Source: Micromonospora sp. WMMD961 (GTDB lineage Bacteria; Actinomycetota; Actinomycetes; Mycobacteriales; Micromonosporaceae). Taken from it: DNA of 64,000 bases. This document shows, in pieces, positions 42,509-48,880 of this stretch (its first letter is position 1; the number at the start of each line of letters is the position of its first letter). The position numbers were made by a program, and so were the translations under genes. The stretch lies in assembly GCF_029626145.1 (NCBI RefSeq), contig NZ_JARUBJ010000002.1, positions 6,086,501-6,150,500 on the forward strand, in the 5' to 3' direction. The notes under the pieces are model-generated. The model had not been told where the DNA came from, did no database searches, and saw only the letters and a program-made list of their open reading frames with translations.

Positions 42509-44749
42509 ATGTCGCACGGCGAGGAACTGTTCGCTCTCGGCGGGGACGTGACGACGGAGCCCAGCTTCGAGTCCGCTCTGCGGGGGTACGAACGGAAACA
42601 GGTCGACCGGTATGTCGCACGTGCCGAGCACGAGATCGCGACCCTCGCCGCCGAACGAGAACAGGCGTACACACAGATCCACAAGCTCGCCGGCCAGGTC
42701 GAGGTGCTCCAACGTGACCTGACCCAGGTGCGCAAGCAGATGAACGTGGTGGACAAGGCTTCGTTCAAGCACCTCGGGCCGCTCGTGGGCTCGATCCTCG
42801 GCCAGTCCGAGGAGTTGGCCGAGCAGATCGTCGCCGACGCCAACGTGGAGATCGAGGCCCGTCGCGCCGCGGCCGAGCACATCATCGAGGAGGCCCGCGA
42901 GCAGGCCGCGCGGGCACTGAAGGACTTCGAGATCGCTCTCGCCGCGCGGCGCGCGGAGGAGGAGCGGCACAGCGCCGCCCAGCGGGCCGAGGCGGAGAAG
43001 ACCCTGCGGTCGGCCCGGGACGAGTCGGCGCAGCTGCGTAAGGCGGCGCAGGACGCGCTGGCGAAGGCCCAGCAGGAGGCCACCCAGCTACGGGACACCG
43101 CCAAGGAGATCCACGCCCGAGCCCAGCAGGAGTCGACCAAGCTGCGCGAGACGGCTCGCGAGACGTTGGCCAATGCCCGGCAGGAGGCCAGCGACCTGCG
43201 CGACGCGGCCAAGGAGGTGCACGCCAAGGCGCTACAGGAGGCCAAGCGGCTGACCGACACCGCGACCGAGGCGGGCCGGGCCACACACGCCAAGGCGCAG
43301 CACGAGGCCAAGCAGATCATCGACGACGCGTCGATGGCCGGCCGAGCCACCCGCGCCAAGGCGCAGCAGGAGGCGGAGCGGCTGGTCACGCAGGCGTCCG
43401 AGTCGGCCAAGCGCAACCGCGCCGAGACCGAGGCGTACGTGCAGCGGATGCGCACCGAGACCGAGGCGTACGTCAAGCACACCCGGGAGCAGACCCAGCA
43501 GGAGCTGGGCGCGTGGCGGGCCGGGGTGGAGCAGGAGGTCAACTCCCGGCGGGAGGCGGCCGACCGGGAGCTGGAGCAGCGGCGGACCGCGGCCGAGCAG
43601 GAGTACGCCAAGCGCCGCGAGGAGTTGGACCAGCAGCACAAGTCCCGCCAGCAGGAGCTGGAGACCGGGTTCGCCAGCCGTCAGCAGGAGCTGGAGACGG
43701 GCTTCACCAGCCGCCGCGACGAGTTGGAGACCGAATACACCGGCCGCAAGAACGAGTTGGAGTCCGCGTACACCGCTCGGAGAGACGAGCTGGAGACCGA
43801 GTACACGGCCCGCAAGAACGAGATCGAGCAGAGTGCGGCCGGGATCATCCAGGCGGCCGAGCAGGACGCGGCCGACTTGCGTCAGCGGGCCGAGACGGAG
43901 GCGGCCGAGCTGCTGAGCCGGGCGAAGACCGAGGCCGGTGACAAGCGCCGCGAGGCCGACGAGCATGTCGCGGCGTCCCGCCGGCAGTTCGAGGAGTACG
44001 CGGCCACCACCCAGCAGCACCTGGCCACCACGCAGCAGCACCTGGCGGCCACCCAGCAGGAGGCGGCGGCGGGCCGGCAGCAGCTCGCCCAGGTGATGCT
44101 GGAGATCGCTCAGGCCCAGCAGCAGCTCGCGGACCTACGGCAGGAGACCTGGAAGTCCCGGCAGGAGTCCGACGATCTCCAGCGGCAGATGGCCGAGCTG
44201 CGGTTGCAGAGCGTCGCAGGGCCGATCGACGGCCCGACTGCGCCGGCCACCGACGACGGCGTGCGCAGCAGCGTGGCCGGCGAGGGCGACGACGGTGCCA
44301 CCGTCTCCGGGTCGGCGACCATCGACTCCGACACGCCGGCCGGGTCGGCGACCATCGACTCCGACACGCCGGCCGGGTCGGCGACCATCGACTCCGGCAC
44401 GCCGGCCGGGTCGGCGACCGTGGACTCCGACACGCCGGCCGGGTCGGGTGCGGCCACCGGTCTCAAGGCCGAGCCCGCCGACACCAGGCAGCCGGTGGAC
44501 GCCAACGCGGAGGACGCCGGCCAGCCGACGGCTCGACCCGTGGCCGAGCCGGTGACCACCGTCGACGGTGGTGCGGCGAGCGCCGGGGTGGACGGCGAAC
44601 CGACGGTCGCCGCGGTCCCGGGGGTGGGTGGCCGGGACGCCAAGCCCACCAAGATCACCAGCACCGGTGAGAACGGCAAGCGGCCCAGCAAGCCGACCAC
44701 CGACGAGCGCAGCGCCAAGCCCAGCAAGGTCACCATCGAAAAGGACTGA
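42509..44749 (+). CDS. Large coiled-coil polarity protein (Scy/FilP type)
   Basis: 746 residues. The N-terminal DivIVA-like module is FESALRGYERKQVDRYVARA (~16-36). About 550 residues of coiled coil follow, with several repeat classes: QEATQLRDTAKEIHARAQ-like units at ~190-290 and RQQELETGF/RRDELETEYT units at ~385-435. The last ~190 residues are disordered, with four 11-residue repeats and a Lys-rich end. It is probably a filament-forming cytoskeletal protein acting with the upstream protein and DivIVA in tip growth. ATG 42509 follows GGATGGGGG. Confidence 0.85.
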   Translation: MSHGEELFALGGDVTTEPSFESALRGYERKQVDRYVARAEHEIATLAAEREQAYTQIHKLAGQVEVLQRDLTQVRKQMNVVDKASFKHLGPLVGSILGQSEELAEQIVADANVEIEARRAAAEHIIEEAREQAARALKDFEIALAARRAEEERHSAAQRAEAEKTLRSARDESAQLRKAAQDALAKAQQEATQLRDTAKEIHARAQQESTKLRETARETLANARQEASDLRDAAKEVHAKALQEAKRLTDTATEAGRATHAKAQHEAKQIIDDASMAGRATRAKAQQEAERLVTQASESAKRNRAETEAYVQRMRTETEAYVKHTREQTQQELGAWRAGVEQEVNSRREAADRELEQRRTAAEQEYAKRREELDQQHKSRQQELETGFASRQQELETGFTSRRDELETEYTGRKNELESAYTARRDELETEYTARKNEIEQSAAGIIQAAEQDAADLRQRAETEAAELLSRAKTEAGDKRREADEHVAASRRQFEEYAATTQQHLATTQQHLAATQQEAAAGRQQLAQVMLEIAQAQQQLADLRQETWKSRQESDDLQRQMAELRLQSVAGPIDGPTAPATDDGVRSSVAGEGDDGATVSGSATIDSDTPAGSATIDSDTPAGSATIDSGTPAGSATVDSDTPAGSGAATGLKAEPADTRQPVDANAEDAGQPTARPVAEPVTTVDGGAASAGVDGEPTVAAVPGVGGRDAKPTKITSTGENGKRPSKPTTDERSAKPSKVTIEKD
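44309..44440. repeat. Four 33-bp tandem repeats in the coiled-coil gene tail
   Basis: Units start at 44309, 44342, 44375 and 44408 and differ at one to three bases. Each encodes 11 residues of the type Gly-Ser-Ala-Thr-Ile-Asp-Ser-Asp-Thr-Pro-Ala. Confidence 0.95.
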
Positions 44750-44769
44750 GCCTGGGCGCGAGCTTCGAG

Positions 44770-44814
44770 ATCTTGGACAGTTTCCGTTACGCGATGACGG
44801 AAACTGTCCAAGAT
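44770..44814. repeat. Palindromic element copy 1 (ATCTTGGACAGTTTCCGT arms)
   Basis: ATCTTGGACAGTTTCCGT (44770-44787) and its exact reverse complement (44797-44814) enclose 9 nt. The right arm directly abuts the stop codon of the nuclease-like gene at 44815 and lies 20 bp after the coiled-coil gene. The arm sequence is identical to part of the element at 45827-45888. Confidence 0.95.
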
Positions 44815-45789
44815 TCATATCTGGGTCGGCTTGCGCGGCCCCGGGGTCGGGGTCCAGCCGGCTGCGACGAGCGCGCGCCGCACGGTGTCGGCGACCTCGT
44901 CGGGACGGGCACGGACCAGCCAGGCCGGAAAGCGCAGGATCCGGTCGCCGCTGGTCCACACGTCGTTCTGCCGACGCATGTCCTCCGCCCACTGTCGGGC
45001 GTCCATGTGGTGCGCACCGTCGATCTCGACCTGCACCCGCCACTGTCGCCAGTACGCGTCCAGCCAGCGGTTACGACCGGCCGCATCGATCCGCTGCTCC
45101 TGCAGATCAGGTAGCGGCAGGTGATGCCGCCGGCAGAGGCGCAGGAAGTCGATCTCGGAGAGCGCCTGCGCGCCGCCGGCGATGTCACCGAGCGTCTGTT
45201 GGATGAGGCGCCGACGTGGTGCCCGGGGCAGCACGTCGAGCACCGCCTGCAACTCCTCGGGAAGCACCCGACGCTGCTGGCAACCGGCTGCCAGCACCCC
45301 CTGCGCCTCGTCCACGCTGACCGCCCACCCCGCCGCGTCGACCAGCGCCCTGGCCGTCGTGGTGCGCGGCGGGCGGGCGAGTTGCCGGTGCGAGTCCGGC
45401 AGCACCGACGTGCGATGCACCAGCACCGCGGGCATGTCGATCGGGAGGCGGCGCAGGAAGGTCCGCGCGGCACGGCGGTAGGCCGGCACCAGCACGTGCA
45501 GCGGCTCGCGGCGCAGCCCGCGTACCCCCGCTTCGGTGGCGGCGGTTGCCCCGGCCAGCATCGCCCCTGGTCCGGCTGCCAGCACCGCGACCCAGAGCTG
45601 TTGGTCGCGGTTCAGTCGACCGTTGCCAGTCGACACGATGCCGCGGCAGATCGACCGCCACCGACCGGAACGGATACGGCCTCGTATCGTCCCCTCGCCG
45701 AGCAGCCCGGAGACCTGTGCGGTCGTCAGGACGCCCGCCTGCTCGAAGGCGAGCCAGTCGAGTGCGTCGGCGTCGTCGGTGGGTAGCAT
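44815..45789 (-). CDS. AbiEi-like/DUF559 (Vsr-like nuclease fold) protein
   Basis: About 324 residues. The N-terminus resembles the AbiEi antitoxin-type winged helix (ALDWLAFEQAGVLTTAQVSG, then RGRIRSGRWRSICRGIVSTG). The C-terminal ~110 residues resemble DUF559, a PD-(D/E)xK fold related to the Vsr nuclease: NRWLDAYWRQWRVQVEIDGA (candidate acidic residues and V-E-I-D-G), HHMDARQWAEDMRRQN and RILRFPAWLVRARPDEVADT. It could bind DNA and cut it, but activity is unproven. The start is uncertain: ATG 45789 or GTG 45804, neither with a good ribosome site. The frame continues upstream through a palindrome and a gene remnant, taken as fortuitous. Confidence 0.78.
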   Translation of the reverse strand: MLPTDDADALDWLAFEQAGVLTTAQVSGLLGEGTIRGRIRSGRWRSICRGIVSTGNGRLNRDQQLWVAVLAAGPGAMLAGATAATEAGVRGLRREPLHVLVPAYRRAARTFLRRLPIDMPAVLVHRTSVLPDSHRQLARPPRTTTARALVDAAGWAVSVDEAQGVLAAGCQQRRVLPEELQAVLDVLPRAPRRRLIQQTLGDIAGGAQALSEIDFLRLCRRHHLPLPDLQEQRIDAAGRNRWLDAYWRQWRVQVEIDGAHHMDARQWAEDMRRQNDVWTSGDRILRFPAWLVRARPDEVADTVRRALVAAGWTPTPGPRKPTQI

Positions 45790-45826
45790 CCGAACAGCTT
45801 TCACCGCCGCGAAGCCAGCACACCAC

Positions 45827-45888
45827 CAGATCTTGGACAGTTTCCGTTCACATGGCGGGCCCGCATAACGGAAACTGTCCAAGATCTG
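45827..45888. repeat. Palindromic element copy 2 (22-bp arms)
   Basis: 22-nt arms (45827-45848 and 45867-45888), exact inverse copies, enclose 18 nt that contain the palindrome GCGGGCCCGC. The whole 62 nt folds into one hairpin. Its arms include the same 18 nt as the element at 44770. The two copies bracket the nuclease-like gene. Confidence 0.95.
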
Positions 45889-46070
45889 CGCGTGGTTCGG
45901 AGCCAGGAAGCGTTCGAACAGCTCCCGGGGTGCCGGCCCCGCATAGGGATTGAGCTGGTGCAGGTCATACGCCGCCTCGTGGTAGAGCCCGGCGAGGTAG
46001 GGGGTCAGCGCGGCCGGGTCGCTGTCGAACTCCGCGCGGTCCTGGCTGGCGACGGGATCCTCAGCGCCGA
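45889..46070 (-). pseudogene. Fragment of an unidentified gene
   Basis: The minus-strand frame encodes about 60 residues with normal codon use (AALTPYLAGLYHEAAYDLHQ, LNPYAGPAPRELFERFLAPN). There is no start codon upstream, and the frame runs directly into the palindrome at its 3' side. It looks like an internal or C-terminal piece of a lost gene. I do not recognise the family. The 5' limit is approximate, at the junction with the XRE remnant on the other strand. Confidence 0.4.
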
Positions 46071-46084
46071 CGGCTTGGACCGAT

Positions 46085-46239
46085 TGCCGGCACTTGGAAA
46101 ACCAGCTTGGCGGCACCGTGGTGGACACCGAGGATGGTCTGGCTACGCTGCTCGCAGGATGGGAGAGCGTGCGGAACGACGCCCTGTCCCGCGGCGGTCC
46201 ATCGAGCTGATGAAGAGGATCGTGACGACATGGAGCTGA
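46085..46239 (+). pseudogene. Remnant of an XRE-family (DUF5753-type) regulator
   Basis: The plus strand encodes HLENQLGGTVVDTEDGLATL and LAGWESVRNDALSR in one frame, then RRSIELMKRIVTTWS and a stop in another. Joined, these match the usual C-terminus of the XRE/Scr1-type regulators that pair with DUF397 proteins in actinobacteria. A one-base deletion near 46190 breaks the frame, and everything upstream of about 46085 is gone. The stop at 46237-46239 overlaps the DUF397 start, as in intact pairs. Confidence 0.6.
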
Positions 46240-46424
46240 AGAGCGCTGAATGGCGCAAATCAACCCGCAGTGGCATTAGCGGGGGCGAGTGCGTCGAGGT
46301 GGCGGACAATCTGCCCGAGGTGGTGGGCGTGCGGGACAGCAAGGACCCGAACGGCCCGGTGCTGATGTTCGCGCCGGCCGCGTGGCGGGCGTTCGTCGCT
46401 GTCGCCGGTCGTCCGACGACCTGA
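46230..46424 (+). CDS. DUF397 protein
   Basis: 64 residues, a complete DUF397 domain: SAEWRKSTRSGISGGECVEV, VVGVRDSKDPNGPVLMFAP and AWRAFVAVAGR. These small proteins are normally encoded just downstream of an XRE regulator and have been proposed to act as toxin-like or regulatory partners of it. Here the partner gene is only a fragment, so this member is probably an orphan. GAGGAT precedes the ATG. It is 15 bp upstream of the AI-2E-type transporter gene and may be co-transcribed with it. Confidence 0.85.
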   Translation: MELKSAEWRKSTRSGISGGECVEVADNLPEVVGVRDSKDPNGPVLMFAPAAWRAFVAVAGRPTT

Positions 46425-46439
46425 GCCGGGAGGTCCCTG

Positions 46440-47630
46440 GTGCCACAGCACGACCCGTCGGCCGGCGAACCGCCGAACGACGACCCGGACCCGACGCCCG
46501 GTCCACCGTCAGCGGACACACCGCCGCCGGTGCCGGTCCCCGCGCCGGGGATCGACCCGGACGAGCCGCCAGCCGTCCCGTCCGGGAAGTTCGGCACTCC
46601 GGGACGCCCGCTGCGCCGTAGTAGCTTCCTGATCGGCTTCACGGGAGCGCTGGGCGTGCTGCTGGCGTACACCCTCTATCTGGGGATCCGCAATGCCGGC
46701 GGCATCCTGGTGCTGGTGGTGATCGCGCTCTTCCTCGCGGTCGGCCTCAACCCGGCGGTGGTCCGACTACGCCGCTGGGGTGTGCCGCACGGCCTGGCCG
46801 TGGCGGTGGTCGCGTTGACGGTGGTGCTGCTGCTCTGCGGCGGAGTGGTCGCGCTGGTCCCGCCGATCGTCACCCAGTCGGGGCAGTTCATCGACCAGAT
46901 CCCGAGCCTGCTGGACGAGTTGCGCCGCAATCCGACGGTCAACGACCTGGTGGAGCGGTACGACGTGGTGGAGCGCGTGCAGGGCGCGGCCAACGCCGAG
47001 ACCGTCGGCCGGGCGCTGGGCGGGGTGCTCGGCGGGGCCCAACTGATCTTCGGCACGGTGTTCCGGACGCTGACCGTGCTGGTGCTGACGATCTACTTCC
47101 TGGCCTACTTCAACAAGCTGCGCTCGCTGGGCTACTCGCTGGTGCCCCGCTCGCGGCGGGAGCGGGTGCAGCTGATCGGCGACGAGATCCTGGCCAAGGT
47201 GGGCGCGTACATGGTCGGCGCGTTGAGCATCGCGGTGCTGGCCGGGGCGACCACGTTCGTGTTCGCGCTCATCGTCGGGCTGCCGTACCCGTTCGCGTTG
47301 GCGGTGGTGGTCGCCGTGACCGACCTGATCCCGCAGATCGGCGCGACCCTGGGCGCGGTGATCGTGAGCCTGGTCGGCTTCGCCGCCGACCTGCCCACCG
47401 GCATCGCCTGCGCGGTGTTCTTCCTCGTCTACCAGCAGGTGGAGAACTACCTGATCTACCCGAAGGTGATGCGACGCTCGGTCGAGGTCAACGAGGTGGC
47501 GGCCCTGCTCGCCGCGCTGCTCGGAGTGGCGCTGCTGGGTGTGGTGGGCGCGCTGATCGCCATCCCCACGGTGGCCGCGCTGCAACTGATCCTGCGCGAG
47601 GTGGTGCTGCCCCGCCAGGAGAGAGGGTGA
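46440..47630 (+). CDS. AI-2E family transporter (TqsA/YdiK-like)
   Basis: 396-residue membrane protein. A Pro/Asp-rich cytosolic N-terminus (~1-60) precedes about eight membrane segments in the AI-2 exporter/permease family pattern: VVIALFLAVGLNPAVVRL, then a large extramembrane loop (QFIDQIPSLLDELRRNPTVN). The conserved GLPYPFALAVVVAVTDLIPQ with P-x-I-G, then FLVYQQVENYLIYPKVM follow. Members export AI-2 or exchange sodium and protons; the substrate is unknown. The GTG at 46440 has a GGGAGG site. Confidence 0.9.
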   Translation: MPQHDPSAGEPPNDDPDPTPGPPSADTPPPVPVPAPGIDPDEPPAVPSGKFGTPGRPLRRSSFLIGFTGALGVLLAYTLYLGIRNAGGILVLVVIALFLAVGLNPAVVRLRRWGVPHGLAVAVVALTVVLLLCGGVVALVPPIVTQSGQFIDQIPSLLDELRRNPTVNDLVERYDVVERVQGAANAETVGRALGGVLGGAQLIFGTVFRTLTVLVLTIYFLAYFNKLRSLGYSLVPRSRRERVQLIGDEILAKVGAYMVGALSIAVLAGATTFVFALIVGLPYPFALAVVVAVTDLIPQIGATLGAVIVSLVGFAADLPTGIACAVFFLVYQQVENYLIYPKVMRRSVEVNEVAALLAALLGVALLGVVGALIAIPTVAALQLILREVVLPRQERG

Positions 47631-47634
47631 CCGG

Positions 47635-48432
47635 TCAGTCGCCCGGCTGTGGGACGGGCGTGTCCGCGAACGAGGCCACCGTCCGATCGGCGTACGCGCT
47701 GACGTCGCCGGCCTCCATCGGGCCGTCCCAGGTCGTCGGCAGCGGCACCTCGACGGCTGGGTTGACCCGCCGGACGATCTCGTCGAGCACCGTCTCCGCG
47801 TCACCCACCCAGAGGTGCTTGGCACCCGGCACGCCGACCACCTCGGCCTGCGGCACCGCCGCGAACCGCTCCCGCGCCTCGGCCGGGCGCAGGTAGTCGT
47901 CGAACTCCGGCACCAGCGCCGTCAACGGTCGACCGGAGGCGGCCCAGGTGGCCAGATCCTCCGGGGCCGAGAAGCGCAGCGGCGGGGAGAGCAGGATCGC
48001 GCCGGCGATCGCCGGGTCACAGCCGTACTTCAACGCCAGGTCGGTGCCGAACGACCAGCCGACGAGCCAGATGTCGGGCAGCTCGGCGAACTCCGCGTAC
48101 TCGATGGCGGCGGCCACGTCGTACCGCTCGCCCACCGCACCGTCGAAGGCGCCCCCGCTGGTCCCCCGCAGGCTGCTGGTGCCCCGGGTGTTGAACCGCA
48201 GCACCGCCAGGTCGGCCATCGCGGGCAGCCGCCAGGCCGCCTTGCGGAAGACGTGGCTGTCCATCATCCCGCCGTGGGTGGGCAGCGGGTGCAGGCAGAC
48301 CAGGGTGGCCACCGGCGGCCGGTCGGCCGGCAGGGCCAACTCGCCGACCAGTCGCAGACCGTCGGCGGTGTGCAGCTCGATGTCCTCCCGGCGGCCGGGC
48401 AGGATCGACGACGCGCGGATCGCTGTGCTCAC
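47635..48432 (-). CDS. Alpha/beta hydrolase
   Basis: 265-residue serine hydrolase fold: LHPLPTHGGMMDSHVFRKAA (oxyanion region), LRFNTRGTSS, nucleophile elbow LVGWSFGTDLAL, acid in PEFDDYLRP and catalytic His in GAKHLWVGD. It resembles the dienelactone-hydrolase-like/KANL3-like group of small cytosolic esterases; the substrate is unknown. GTG 48432 was chosen; the ribosome site is weak. The 3' end is 4 bp from the convergent transporter gene. Confidence 0.85.
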   Translation of the reverse strand: MSTAIRASSILPGRREDIELHTADGLRLVGELALPADRPPVATLVCLHPLPTHGGMMDSHVFRKAAWRLPAMADLAVLRFNTRGTSSLRGTSGGAFDGAVGERYDVAAAIEYAEFAELPDIWLVGWSFGTDLALKYGCDPAIAGAILLSPPLRFSAPEDLATWAASGRPLTALVPEFDDYLRPAEARERFAAVPQAEVVGVPGAKHLWVGDAETVLDEIVRRVNPAVEVPLPTTWDGPMEAGDVSAYADRTVASFADTPVPQPGD

Positions 48433-48512
48433 CGCCCAAGTCTGTCGCGAAAGCGCTCCCGCCGCCCACCCAGGCACGAACAGGGTGACCCAGGTCGCTC
48501 AGCGGGGCGCGC

Positions 48513-48842
48513 TCAGTAGCGTGGGGCGCCCCGGCCCCGCTGCACCGCCGGGCCGCGCCGGTCCCGCGCGCGCCAGCAACCGCTGTGCCAGTGCCGCCGG
48601 TCGGTCAGGTCACCCAGGCCGTCCGCCGGCCAGGCCACCAGGTGCGCCACCCCGGGTCGGATCTCCTGGTCACAACCGGGGCAACGGTACGTCTTGACCG
48701 AGGCGCCCGCTCCGATGCCGCGTACCTGCCAGGCGCCGTCGGTCCACTGCTGCACCGAGGCGACGCCCTGCCGGACCCGGTCGGCGTCCAGGTTGGCGTT
48801 CTCGTCCCGGCGAGGGCGGTTGCGACGGGGGCTCACAGTCAC
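48513..48842 (-). CDS. Small zinc-ribbon-like hypothetical protein
   Basis: About 109 residues, basic. The centre carries a probable zinc site, YRCPGCDQEIRPGVAHLV followed by RRHWHSGCWRARDRR, giving C-x2-C and H-x-H-x2-C ligands. It has no membrane segment or known enzyme motif. Small genes of this type recur in actinobacteria without assigned function. Overlapping starts are possible (TTG 48845, GTG 48842, GTG 48836). Confidence 0.75.
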   Translation of the reverse strand: MTVSPRRNRPRRDENANLDADRVRQGVASVQQWTDGAWQVRGIGAGASVKTYRCPGCDQEIRPGVAHLVAWPADGLGDLTDRRHWHSGCWRARDRRGPAVQRGRGAPRY

Positions 48843-48850
48843 CAAGCGTA

Positions 48851-48874
48851 CGGTCCGTTCCGCAGAACGGACCG
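48851..48874 (-). terminator. Hairpin terminator of the 3-hydroxyacyl-CoA dehydrogenase gene
   Basis: A perfect 10-bp stem CGGTCCGTTC (48851-48860) with 48865-48874 and a 4-nt loop, 7 bp past the stop codon at 48881. Confidence 0.75.
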
Positions 48875-48880
48875 CGGCGG

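Noticed and set aside
44770..45888. Palindrome-bracketed unit considered as a classical insertion sequence
   Set aside because: No transposase domain, no target-site duplication visible, and the ends are palindromes rather than simple terminal inverted repeats.
45790..46263. Upstream extension of the DUF559/AbiEi-like frame through the palindrome
   Set aside because: The in-frame reading crosses a 62-nt DNA hairpin element and an unrelated gene fragment; the conserved domain begins near 45789.
46643..46655. GGGAGCGCT near 46645 as a CebR site
   Set aside because: It is inside the transporter coding sequence and not symmetric; a chance partial match.
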